Position numbers and translations under genes: made by a program
The notes under the pieces: model-generated
Told to the model about the DNA's origin: nothing
The model's database searches: none
Seen by the model: the letters and a program-made list of their open reading frames with translations, nothing else
Part shown: positions 9,367 to 16,957 of the stretch, piece by piece
How positions within the stretch are numbered: position 1 is the stretch's first letter
How the letters are laid out: each line of letters begins with the position of its first letter
DNA from: Pelomonas dachongensis
Lineage (GTDB): Bacteria > Pseudomonadota > Gammaproteobacteria > Burkholderiales > Burkholderiaceae_C
Assembly: GCF_043555865.1 (NCBI RefSeq)
Contig: NZ_JBIGHY010000001.1
Span: forward strand, 124,001-188,000
Direction: 5' to 3'
DNA: 64,000 nucleotides

Positions 9367-9978
9367 TGGGTTCCACCATCTGCTGAGTTGGCGTCGCAGG
9401 GCGGGCTGGCGTCTGCGCTGTTCTCCGGCACGCGCCAGCGGCTGCTGGCGCTGTTGTTCGGCCAGCCGTCGCGCAGCTTCTATGCCAACGAGCTGATCGC
9501 GCTTGCTGGCAGCGGCTCGGGCGCGGTGCAGCGGGAACTCCACAGCCTGGCGCAAAGCGGGCTGGTGACGGTCAGGCCGGTCGGCAACCAGAAGCATTTC
9601 CAGGCCAATCCGGCATCGCCCATCTTTGAAGAGCTGTGCGGCATCGTGCAGAAGACGGTCGGCCTGGCCGACCCGTTGCGCAATGCCCTGGCGCCGGTGG
9701 CTGACCAGGTGGTCGCCGCTTTCGTGTACGGCTCGGTCGCCAAGAAAACCGATACCGCCGCCAGCGACATCGACTTGCTGATCCTCAGTGACACGCTCGG
9801 CTATGGCGACGTCTTCACCGCGCTGGATGCGGCTGGCTCCACGTTGGGGCGCACGGTGAACCCGACGATATTCAACCGGCAGGAATTCGGGCGCAAGCGG
9901 GGGGACGCCTTCCTGAGCCGCGTCCTTGAGCAGCCCAAGGTCTGGATCATCGGCGGTGCGCATGACCTCGCCATTTGA
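9361..9978 (+). CDS. winged-helix protein fused to a minimal nucleotidyltransferase (MNT) domain
   Basis: This 205-residue protein has an N-terminal winged helix-turn-helix (about residues 20-85, with SFYANELIALAGSGSGAVQR as the recognition region). The C-terminal MNT nucleotidyltransferase domain carries the metal-binding GS-x9-SDxD signature (Gly124-Ser125, Ser135-Asp136-Ile137-Asp138). MNT proteins paired with HEPN proteins act as antitoxins, some by adding AMP to the HEPN toxin. The fused DNA-binding domain suggests direct autoregulation through the palindrome at the start. The start is ambiguous: ATG 9361 is preferred, but GTG 9352 and TTG 9340 are in frame. It overlaps the following HEPN gene by 17 bases. 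The toxin-antitoxin role is inferred from family and layout. Confidence 0.78.
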   Translation: MGWVPPSAELASQGGLASALFSGTRQRLLALLFGQPSRSFYANELIALAGSGSGAVQRELHSLAQSGLVTVRPVGNQKHFQANPASPIFEELCGIVQKTVGLADPLRNALAPVADQVVAAFVYGSVAKKTDTAASDIDLLILSDTLGYGDVFTALDAAGSTLGRTVNPTIFNRQEFGRKRGDAFLSRVLEQPKVWIIGGAHDLAI

Positions 9979-10387
9979 CAATCTCGCCGGTCCTGGCAAG
10001 CCACTGAAGGCTGAGCCACCCGACGCGAAGGAGTTCGCGGGCTTGAAGCGTTCGGAGCTGGCCCGGCTGAAAGACGCGTCCAACGATGCGTTGTCGCGAG
10101 AAGGGCGGTTCGACCTCGCCTGCAACGCCGCGCACGCCTTGTGCCTCGCGGCGTTGCGCTGGCATGGCTACCGCTCCACCAATCGCTACATCGTTTTCCA
10201 GGTGCTGCCGCATACGCTGGGCCTTGGGCCCGACGTGTGGCGCGTGCTGTCCAAATGCCACGATGTGCGCAACGTCAGCGAGTACGAAGGGGCGCTGAAC
10301 GTTGACGAGCGCCTGGTGGTCGACCTGATCGCGGCGTGCAGGAAGGTGGCGGAAAAGGTGGAGGCGCTGCCCCTGATCGCAGCCTAG
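9962..10387 (+). CDS. HEPN-domain protein, probable partner/toxin of the MNT protein
   Basis: This 141-residue, mostly helical protein contains Arg103-Asn-Val-Ser-Glu-Tyr108 (RNVSEYEG). This matches the R-x4-6-H/Y active-site pattern of HEPN ribonucleases in the form with Tyr, as in UPF0332-type members. HEPN proteins encoded with MNT partners often cleave RNA or tRNA until neutralised. Its ATG at 9962 lies inside the end of the MNT gene (17-base overlap), implying translational coupling. The first 30 residues are Pro/Lys-rich and unlike the rest. The HEPN assignment rests on this motif and the genomic pairing; toxicity is not shown. Confidence 0.68.
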   Translation: MTSPFDNLAGPGKPLKAEPPDAKEFAGLKRSELARLKDASNDALSREGRFDLACNAAHALCLAALRWHGYRSTNRYIVFQVLPHTLGLGPDVWRVLSKCHDVRNVSEYEGALNVDERLVVDLIAACRKVAEKVEALPLIAA

Positions 10388-10389
10388 GT

Positions 10390-10926
10390 TCAGGGCAGTG
10401 GCTGCGTCTGGGGCGTGCGCTGGAACGCGGCCTTGTCGAAGCCCAGCGCTGCGGCACGGTCGAGCAAGGCCTGCAGCGTCGCCTCGTCCATCTGCGGCGT
10501 GCGCGACAGCACCCAGCCGTAGTCGCGGTTGGGGGTGCCCACCAGCACATGGCGGTAGTCAGGGTCCAGCGCCAGCACCCAGTAGTCGCCGTAGATCGGC
10601 CAGAAGAAGCTCACGCGCAGCTTGGCGTTGCCGCTGCCTTCCACGGCCTTGGCGCGGCCTTCGCGCGCGTCCACCTGGCCATCGGCCTTGCGGCAGCGGT
10701 TGATGACTTCCACCCGCTCGCCGTCGAGCCGGTAGGTGGCTTGCGTGTCGGCCACGCACTGCTTCTGGAAGCGGTTCGGCAGCAACGCGATCTCGTACCA
10801 GCTGCCGGCGTAGCGCGCCAGGTCCACGCTGGGCACGGTCGGCAGTGGCGCGTCCTCGGCGGCGGCCAACGGGGCGGCCAAGGCGGTCGCGATGGCGAGG
10901 GCGACGGTGGCGGGCAGGAATTTCAT
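10390..10926 (-). CDS. blc: bacterial lipocalin
   Basis: This 178-residue lipocalin of the Blc/apolipoprotein D group binds lysophospholipids or fatty acids in the envelope. It shows the GxW signature (YAGSWYEIALLPNRFQ, around residues 39-54), a central TYRLDG strand and the conserved FFWPIYGDYWVLALDPDY block. The leader ends LAAAEDA without a lipobox Cys, so it appears to be a secreted periplasmic form rather than an outer-membrane lipoprotein like E. coli Blc. It is the last gene of the lipid-transport operon, 25 bases after the PqiC-like gene, which fits a role in phospholipid handling. Confidence 0.92.
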   Translation of the reverse strand: MKFLPATVALAIATALAAPLAAAEDAPLPTVPSVDLARYAGSWYEIALLPNRFQKQCVADTQATYRLDGERVEVINRCRKADGQVDAREGRAKAVEGSGNAKLRVSFFWPIYGDYWVLALDPDYRHVLVGTPNRDYGWVLSRTPQMDEATLQALLDRAAALGFDKAAFQRTPQTQPLP

Positions 10927-10951
10927 GTGGCTTCGAGGCTGGGATGAGGGT

Positions 10952-11584
10952 TCAGGACGCGGCGACGATGCGCGCCGCCAGCAACGTCACGCTGCGGCGG
11001 TAGGCATCGGCCAGCGCGTCGGCCTGGGCGCTGCTGGGCAGGCTGATATCGGCCGCATGCGGTGTCGGCAGTGTCGTGCCACCCGGCGCCTGCAGTGGCA
11101 GCCAGTGCCAGCGAGCGCGCAGCCGCAGCTGCAGCCCGGCGCCGTCGGGCCGGGCCAGCCATTCGTCCACCTGCACGACCAGGCGCAGCGACTCGCCGTC
11201 CGGCGCGTTCGGCTTGCCGAGCGTGACCGGGTAGGGCTGGCGCAGGCGCCACAGGTCTTCGGTCAGCAGCCGCGGCAGCGACTCGCGCAGCGGCTCGGCC
11301 CAGCGGGCCTCGGGCAGCGGACGCAGGCCGGCGCTGCCCTCGGCGACGAGGATCTCGTCGCGGTCCAGCAGCTCCGGCAGCCGCACCTGCGGGCTCAGCA
11401 CCCAGGCGCGGTTGTCCCGCCCCGGTTGGCGGTCGTCGGGCAGCGGCGGCGTGCCGGTCAGGGCGTACAGGCGGCGCGGCGGCGCGCCGCGCGACGCGCA
11501 GCCGGCCAGCGCCACGGCGGCCAGCCACACCACGGCGTCGCGGCGGCGCAGATCCGAAATGCTGAGGGACGTGAGGGACGTCAT
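10952..11584 (-). CDS. PqiC-family auxiliary lipoprotein of the Mla-like transporter
   Basis: This 210-residue outer-membrane lipoprotein of the PqiC/ABC-transport auxiliary family has a leader ending LAAVALAGC followed by an ALTGTPP strand typical of the family. PqiC-type proteins form rings at the outer membrane that connect to MCE-protein tunnels. Its ATG overlaps the MlaD-like stop by 4 bases (ATGA), implying coupled translation. Combining MlaD with PqiC rather than MlaC suggests a transporter that contacts the outer membrane through this lipoprotein. Confidence 0.85.
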   Translation of the reverse strand: MTSLTSLSISDLRRRDAVVWLAAVALAGCASRGAPPRRLYALTGTPPLPDDRQPGRDNRAWVLSPQVRLPELLDRDEILVAEGSAGLRPLPEARWAEPLRESLPRLLTEDLWRLRQPYPVTLGKPNAPDGESLRLVVQVDEWLARPDGAGLQLRLRARWHWLPLQAPGGTTLPTPHAADISLPSSAQADALADAYRRSVTLLAARIVAAS

Positions 11585-12645
11585 CGGGCGGGCTCCTTCG
11601 CGGGGGCAACGGGAACAGGGGCGGGTGCGGGCATATCGGGCTCGCGGCCCAGCAGCAGCTGCTGGGGTTGGGCGTCCAGCGAGCGGGCCAGTCCGCGCAG
11701 CGCACGCGCCGCCTGCGACAGCTCGCGCATCGTGCGCTCGGTCTGCTGCAGCAGCGGGCCGTCGGTGTCGGCAGCGTCGCGCAGCGAGGTGCTGGCCTGG
11801 GCCAGCTCGTTGATGGCGCGTTGCAGGTCGCGCACGACCGGGCCCTTGGGGTCCAGCAGTTCGTTGGCCTTGTCGGCGCCGCTGCCGAGCTTGTCGGCCG
11901 CCGTCGAGACCTTGTCGCCCATGCGGTCCACGCTGGCCATGGCGCTTTCGGCGCCGCGCGTCAGCGGCCCGGCGCGCCGCTCCAGCTGCGCGGCCAGCTG
12001 GCGGGCGTGGCCGGCGGTCGCGGCGAAGTCCCGCAGGCCCTGCTTCAGCTCCGGCGCCGCAATCAGTGTGCGCGCCGAGTTGGCGATCTGGCTCAGATCG
12101 TCGACGATCTTCTTCAGGTCCACGCTTTCGAGCTGGGTCTTCAGTGCCTGGAAGGCCGTGGGGCTGGTCGGGATCTCGGTCGCCTCGCCGGTGTAGCCGC
12201 CGCGCAGCTTGCCCTTGGGCTTGGTGCGGATGTCCAGGTCGATGTAGAGCTGGCCGGTCAGCAGGCTCTGCGTGCCCAGTTGCGCGCTGAGCCCGCGCTC
12301 GATCAGCGCCGGCAGCGCGTGCGCGATGTCGTCGTTGTCGGCGCGCCCGTCCAGCCCGCGCACCGCGTCGGCCGTCAGCTCGGCGATGACGGGGATGGCG
12401 AACGTGTCGCTCTCGCGGTCGTAGTGCACGGTGACGTCGGTCACGTCCCCGATGCGCACGCCGCGGAACACGACGGGCGCGCCTTTCTGCAGCCCGTACA
12501 CCGAGCCCGAGAAGAACATCACCACACGGTGCGGCTGGTTGAACCAGTGCCGGCCCGGCAGCACGATGAGTGCCGTGGCCAGGATGGCAATGCCGGCGAC
12601 GACGAACGCGCCGATGAACAGCGGATTGGCTTTGCGACTTTTCAA
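11581..12645 (-). CDS. MlaD/MCE-domain protein of lipid ABC transporter
   Basis: This 354-residue protein has one N-terminal membrane anchor (about residues 8-30) and an MCE domain (roughly residues 38-118, including FFSGSVYGLQKGAPVVFRG). A long periplasmic helical region with apolar and Gln/Ala-rich segments follows, and the tail is Pro/Ala-rich. MCE proteins form hexameric lipid channels; at this length it resembles the longer MlaD relatives that extend a helical stalk across the periplasm. It overlaps the ATPase gene by 4 bases and the PqiC gene by 4 bases, a fully coupled arrangement. Confidence 0.92.
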   Translation of the reverse strand: MKSRKANPLFIGAFVVAGIAILATALIVLPGRHWFNQPHRVVMFFSGSVYGLQKGAPVVFRGVRIGDVTDVTVHYDRESDTFAIPVIAELTADAVRGLDGRADNDDIAHALPALIERGLSAQLGTQSLLTGQLYIDLDIRTKPKGKLRGGYTGEATEIPTSPTAFQALKTQLESVDLKKIVDDLSQIANSARTLIAAPELKQGLRDFAATAGHARQLAAQLERRAGPLTRGAESAMASVDRMGDKVSTAADKLGSGADKANELLDPKGPVVRDLQRAINELAQASTSLRDAADTDGPLLQQTERTMRELSQAARALRGLARSLDAQPQQLLLGREPDMPAPAPVPVAPAKEPAR

Positions 12646-13400
12646 GCGGGTACCTCACCACGATTCAGAAATTCACGCACCGCGTCCGGCCCCTCGTCGC
12701 GCAGCTCGGCCGGCGGCCCCAGCGCCGTGGCGGTGCGGGCCTCGACGTCGAGGAACAGCAGCCGGTCGGCCACCGCGAACAGGCTGTCCAGTTCGTGGGT
12801 GACCAGCACGATGGCGGTGCCCACGTCGTCTTTCAGTCGCCTGATGAGGTCGTCCAGCCGCGCGGACGTCAGCGGGTCCAGGCCGGCCGAGGGCTCGTCC
12901 AGGCACAGCAGCGGCGGGTCCAGCATCAGTGCGCGGGCGATGGCCGCGCGCTTCCTCATGCCGCCCGACAGCGACGACGGCTCCGCGTCGAACGTGGCCG
13001 GGTCGGGCAGGCCGGCCAGCGCCAGCTTGAAGCGGGCCTGCTGCTCGCGCTGCGTCTCGTCCATGTCGGTGTACAGCTCCAGCGGCAGCATCAGGTTCTC
13101 GCCAACGGTCATGCTGCTCCACAGCGCGCCGGCCTGGAACGCCACGCCGATCTCGCGCCGCGGCGGGTCGTCGCCGTGTACGTCGCGGCTTTCGCCGCCA
13201 GCCGTCCAGGTGACGGTGCCCGTCTTCGGCGTCTGCAGCCCGATCATGTGGCGCAGCAGCGTGCTCTTGCCGCAGCCGCTGGCGCCGCAGATGGCCAGCA
13301 CCTCGCCAGCGCGCACGTCGAAATTGAGCCCGCGCTGCAGCTCGCGGCCACCGGCATGCAGGCTCAGGTTCTCGACCTTCATCAGCACGTCGCCGGCCAT
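12642..13400 (-). CDS. Mla-like ABC transporter ATP-binding protein
   Basis: This 252-residue cytoplasmic ATPase has Walker A (GASGCGKST, about residue 36), the ABC signature LSGGMRKRAAIARAL, and Walker B LLCLDEPSAGLDP. The GGMRKR form of the signature is characteristic of MlaF/Ttg2A ATPases. The ATG at 13400 shares one base with the permease stop (TGATG), which decides the start over a further downstream Met. It powers phospholipid movement with the permease encoded just upstream. Confidence 0.94.
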   Translation of the reverse strand: MAGDVLMKVENLSLHAGGRELQRGLNFDVRAGEVLAICGASGCGKSTLLRHMIGLQTPKTGTVTWTAGGESRDVHGDDPPRREIGVAFQAGALWSSMTVGENLMLPLELYTDMDETQREQQARFKLALAGLPDPATFDAEPSSLSGGMRKRAAIARALMLDPPLLCLDEPSAGLDPLTSARLDDLIRRLKDDVGTAIVLVTHELDSLFAVADRLLFLDVEARTATALGPPAELRDEGPDAVREFLNRGEVPA

Positions 13401-14551
13401 CAGATGCCCAATCGTTGAAAGATGACCGTCAGCACCGACGCCGCGATGACCATCCAGACGATGGCCTGCACGACGGCGGCCGTCGTGGCCTCGCCCACGG
13501 CCTGCGCGCTGCGGCCGGCGTTCAGGCCCTGCCGGCAGCCGGCCAGCGCCACCAGCACCGCGTACACGCTGCCCTTCGCCAGGCCCACGAACAGGTCCTG
13601 GCCGGTGAGCGCCTCGCGCGTCGTGTTCAGGTAAGCCGCGGCGGGCACGTCGTACAGCCCCACCGCCACCGCGCCGCCGATGGCCAGCCCGGCCATGCCG
13701 GCGCACAGCGTCAGCAGCGGGCCGGTGATCAGCAGGGCCAGCATGCGCGGCAACACCAGGTGTTCGACCGGGTCCACGCCCAGCGTCGTCAGCGCATCGA
13801 TCTCCTCGCCGGCGCGCATGCTGCCGATCTGCGCCGCGAACGCCGCACCCACGCGACCCGCCAGCACGATGCCCACCACCAGCGCGGCGATCTCGCGCAC
13901 CACGCTGATGGTCACCAAGTCGGCGATGAAGCTCTGTGCGCCAAATCGCTGCAGCTGCGCGGCACCCATGTAGGCCACGATCAGCCCGACCAGCGTGGCG
14001 ACCAGCAGCACGATGGGCAGGCTGCGCGGGCCGGTCTGTTCGATCTGCCACAGCCAGTCGCTGACGCGCATCGCGCTGCGACCGCGCACCAGCCGGCCCA
14101 GCGCGCCCAGCAGGTCACCGACGAACACCAGCGTCTTGCGCCACTGCGGTTCGGGCGCGGGGTCGTCGGACGGCCCTGCCGCGCCCGGCCGGGGCTGGTC
14201 GGGTGGCGGCAGGCTCAGTGCCAGCAGTGGCTGCAGCGCATTCGGCAATCCGGCCATGTCCAGCGAGACACCCGCGCGCGCCAGCGGCGCCAGCGTCTGC
14301 CACAGCGTGGCGGCGAAGGCCGGCTGCCAGTGCTGCAGGGCCGTGCAGTCGAAGCTCAGCCGCGTGTCCGGCGCCATCGGCAGGGCGGGGGGAGGGGCGG
14401 GCAGGCCGTCGTGCTGCCAGCTGCCGGCCAGCACCAGCCGCCATTCGGTGCCGTCGCCTTCCCAGCGCGCATGGCCGGTGTCGCCACCGTCGGTGGCGAC
14501 ATCGTGGGCAGGCAGGGAAGCGGGCAGCGCATGGGACATGACAGGGGACAT
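13400..14551 (-). CDS. MlaE-family lipid ABC permease with N-terminal STAS-like domain
   Basis: The 383-residue protein has two parts. Residues about 30-115 resemble a STAS-like domain (LSFDCTALQHW, then VSLDMAGLP). Residues about 135-383 form the MlaE permease, with VGLIVAYMGAAQLQRFG, GSMRAGEEIDAL and LGVDPVEHLVLPR blocks. In E. coli the STAS protein MlaB is separate, so this is a natural fusion of MlaB- and MlaE-like parts. It is the first gene of a permease-ATPase-MlaD-PqiC-lipocalin operon. A second Met at residue 5 could also start translation. Confidence 0.92.
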   Translation of the reverse strand: MSPVMSHALPASLPAHDVATDGGDTGHARWEGDGTEWRLVLAGSWQHDGLPAPPPALPMAPDTRLSFDCTALQHWQPAFAATLWQTLAPLARAGVSLDMAGLPNALQPLLALSLPPPDQPRPGAAGPSDDPAPEPQWRKTLVFVGDLLGALGRLVRGRSAMRVSDWLWQIEQTGPRSLPIVLLVATLVGLIVAYMGAAQLQRFGAQSFIADLVTISVVREIAALVVGIVLAGRVGAAFAAQIGSMRAGEEIDALTTLGVDPVEHLVLPRMLALLITGPLLTLCAGMAGLAIGGAVAVGLYDVPAAAYLNTTREALTGQDLFVGLAKGSVYAVLVALAGCRQGLNAGRSAQAVGEATTAAVVQAIVWMVIAASVLTVIFQRLGI

Positions 14552-14589
14552 GCTCTGTTACGAATGACCCGCGGCGGCCCGGACGCCGA

Positions 14590-14644
14590 CGGCGCCCGCT
14601 GTAGGACGGGGCGCCGTGGCGCGTCTGTCGGCGGCTGCCGACAG
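14590..14644. promoter_or_regulatory. two adjacent perfect hairpins in divergent intergenic region
   Basis: CGGCGCCC (14590-14597) pairs with GGGCGCCG (14609-14616). CTGTCGGC (14625-14632) pairs with GCCGACAG (14637-14644) across a 4-base loop. Both stems are exact 8-mers in the 174-base gap between the Mla-like operon (minus) and the small gene at 14726 (plus). No T-run follows either, so they are more likely operators or leader structures than terminators. Confidence 0.4.
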
Positions 14645-14725
14645 GTCGACGCGGGGCGGGACGATGGTTGACGGCCCGGCCTGCCCCCAAAGTTGAAGAG
14701 AGCCACGTCAAAGTCAGGAGACCCC

Positions 14726-14995
14726 ATGAAGCCCGCACCCTTGAAGGACCAGCCGCGCACGGCCGGCGATGCCTCGCGTCCACGGGGACCTTCTCTGCCC
14801 CACGACCGCGACCAGCAGGCGGCCTCCACCAACGCCGAGCCCGACGCTCACATCGAACGCGCCGCGCGCGATCTGCAGCAGGGTCAGGTCGACACCGATC
14901 TGCGCGCCACGCCGGGGCTGGACGCCGAACGTCGCGGCGACATGGTCGAGGGTGGCGAGCGCGGGGCGTCGCAGCCACCGCGCTCGCGGCCTTAG
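14726..14995 (+). CDS. small conserved-looking charged hypothetical protein
   Basis: This 89-residue hydrophilic protein has no membrane segment or Cys. It is rich in Asp, Arg, Gln and Ala, with a SLPHDRDQQ block, an ERAARDLQQGQVDTDLRATPG core and a low-complexity Ser/Pro/Arg end. A strong Shine-Dalgarno AGGAG (14716-14720) lies 5 bases before the ATG, which fixes the start. The core pattern resembles short Burkholderiales proteins of unknown function; that is recollection, not a search result. Function is unknown. It stands alone between the divergent lipid operon and the LytS kinase. Confidence 0.7.
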   Translation: MKPAPLKDQPRTAGDASRPRGPSLPHDRDQQAASTNAEPDAHIERAARDLQQGQVDTDLRATPGLDAERRGDMVEGGERGASQPPRSRP

Positions 14996-15149
14996 GCTGG
15001 CCCACCTGACGCCAATGCTGGGCGCAGCGGGCAAAAGCTGGGCATGACCGGCGCTGCCCACTGGGTTTGCGCGCTGGCTGGGGCGAATGGTGTTCCAGCG
15101 GGGGCGAGTGGCGCCCGGGGCGCGGTGCGTCCCGGGCACACTGCGGCTC

Positions 15150-16217
15150 ATGACGCTGCTCCCGCCACGCTGGCGCCTGCCCTATGTCGCGCTGCTGACC
15201 GTCGTCGGCCTGCTTCTGAGCGTGTCGGCGCTGGAGGCCTACCGCCTGTCCGGCGGCCGGCGGGCATGGGAGCCATTTCTGTGGGAATTCAGCTCGCTGG
15301 CCGTCCTCGGCCCGCTGGCGCTGGGCGTCCACGCGCTGGTCGGTCGCCTGCACGGCCGGCACTGGCGGCACCAACTGGCGGCGCACCTGCTGGCGCTGCC
15401 GGTGTTCAGCGGGCTGCACATCGCCGGCATGTTCGGGCTGCGGCTGCTGGTGTACGGGCTGGTCGGTGTGCCCTACCGGCCCGACGACATTCCTACGCTG
15501 CTGGTGTTCGAAGGCGGCAAGGATGCGGTCAGCTACATCAGCTTCTGCTTGATCTCGCGCGGGGTCTGGATGGCCGGCGCGGCCACGCAGCGCCAGCAAG
15601 AGCTGGAGCGCGCCCGCCGCGAGCTGGCCGAGTTGCGCTTGGCGCGCCTGGCCGACCAGGTGCAGCCGCATTTCCTTTTCAACACGCTGAACCTGATCTC
15701 GTCGGTGATGTACGAGGATGTGGCCCGCGCCGACCGCCTGCTGTGCCAGCTGGCTGACCTGCTGCGCCAGACGCTGGCGGCGCAGCAGCGCGTGGAGCAC
15801 ACGCTGCGCGATGAACTGGCGCTGGTGCAGCCATTCCTTGCGCTGATGCAGGCGCGCTTCGGGGAGCAGCGTCTGGTGGTGCAGATCGCCGCCGACGACG
15901 ACGCGCTGGATTGCCGGCTCCCGGCGCTGCTGCTGCTGGCGCCGGTGGAGAACGCGGTGAAGCACGACGTCGCGCGCCACCTGGGGCGCGTGACGCTGGT
16001 GGTGGCCGCCACGAGGCAGGGCGGGCGGCTGCGCTTGCGCGTGAGCAACCATGGCGACCGGCCCGTGCAAGAGACCGCGCCCGACCCCGAGGGTGGGCTG
16101 GGGCTGCGCAACCTGCGCGAGCGCCTGGCCGCGCGCTATGGCGATGCGGCGAGCGTGCACTTCGGGCCCGAGGGCGGCGCAATGAGCCTGACCGCCGAGC
16201 TGCCATGCGTGTCCTGA
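15150..16217 (+). CDS. LytS/YpdA-type sensor histidine kinase
   Basis: This 355-residue membrane kinase has four or five helices in the first 150 residues, then a His_kinase domain (DQVQPHFLFNTLNLISSV, with the phospho-accepting His) and an HATPase region (PVENAVKH; GGLGLRNLRERL). Starting at MTLLPPRW (15150) places the first helix correctly; the GTG 63 bases upstream would add an Arg-rich stretch with no predicted role. Its stop overlaps the response regulator by 13 bases, so the pair is a cotranslated LytS/LytTR two-component system. The signal sensed is unknown. Confidence 0.92.
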   Translation: MTLLPPRWRLPYVALLTVVGLLLSVSALEAYRLSGGRRAWEPFLWEFSSLAVLGPLALGVHALVGRLHGRHWRHQLAAHLLALPVFSGLHIAGMFGLRLLVYGLVGVPYRPDDIPTLLVFEGGKDAVSYISFCLISRGVWMAGAATQRQQELERARRELAELRLARLADQVQPHFLFNTLNLISSVMYEDVARADRLLCQLADLLRQTLAAQQRVEHTLRDELALVQPFLALMQARFGEQRLVVQIAADDDALDCRLPALLLLAPVENAVKHDVARHLGRVTLVVAATRQGGRLRLRVSNHGDRPVQETAPDPEGGLGLRNLRERLAARYGDAASVHFGPEGGAMSLTAELPCVS

Positions 16218-16897
16218 TCGTCGACGACGAACCCGCCGCGCGCGCCCGGCTGCGCCGGATGCTTGCCGCCGAACCCGATGTGGCTGAATTGCTGGAGGCG
16301 GCCGACGCCCCCGCCGCGCTGGCGCTGGTGCACGCACAGTCGGCGGTGCCGGACCTGGCGCTGCTTGACATCGAGATGCCCGGCGGCAATGGCGTGCAGC
16401 TCGCTGCCGCGCTGCGAACGGCGGGCGTGGGCAGCATCATCTTCTCGACGGCTCATGCCGAGCACGCGCTGCAGGCCTTCGAGCTCGCGGCGCTGGACTA
16501 CCTGCTCAAGCCTTGCACCGCGGAGCGTCTGGCCAGTGCGTTGGCCCGCGTGCGCGAGCGGCTGGCACGATCGCCCGAGCCGGTGGGCGAGTGGTGGGTC
16601 GACGGTCGGCGCGTGCGCCTGGCTGACGTGCAGTGGATCGCTGCGGCCGACAACTACATCCAGCTGCACCTGCCGCCGCACTGCCTGCTGGAACGCGCCA
16701 CGCTGGCCGATGCGCTGGCGCGCCCCGGCTGGGCGGCTCGCTTCCTGCGCGTGCACCGCAGCCACGCGGTCAACCCGGCGCATGTGCAGCGCCTCGAGCG
16801 TCTGGGCAGCGGCGAGGCGGTGCTGACGCTGACCTGCGGCGATACGTTGCGCGTCTCGCGCGGCTACCGCGCGACGCTGGACGCATTCGCCCCATAG
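16205..16897 (+). CDS. LytTR-family response regulator
   Basis: This 230-residue regulator has a receiver domain with the acidic pair Asp7-Asp8, phospho-acceptor Asp55 (LALLDIEMPG) and conserved Lys in LLKP. A LytTR DNA-binding domain follows from about residue 125 (IAAADNYIQLHLP, RVHRSHAVN, VSRGYRATL). LytTR regulators such as AlgR bind direct repeats and often control extracellular polysaccharide or membrane functions. The start at MRVLIVDDEP is 13 bases inside the kinase gene. Targets are unknown; the acyltransferase encoded next is a candidate by proximity only. Confidence 0.94.
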   Translation: MRVLIVDDEPAARARLRRMLAAEPDVAELLEAADAPAALALVHAQSAVPDLALLDIEMPGGNGVQLAAALRTAGVGSIIFSTAHAEHALQAFELAALDYLLKPCTAERLASALARVRERLARSPEPVGEWWVDGRRVRLADVQWIAAADNYIQLHLPPHCLLERATLADALARPGWAARFLRVHRSHAVNPAHVQRLERLGSGEAVLTLTCGDTLRVSRGYRATLDAFAP

Positions 16898-16957
16898 CCC
16901 ACGCCGTTCGCCCCGCCGCGCTCGCGCCAGGCGGCGTCTGCCTGGAAGCTGTCGGCC

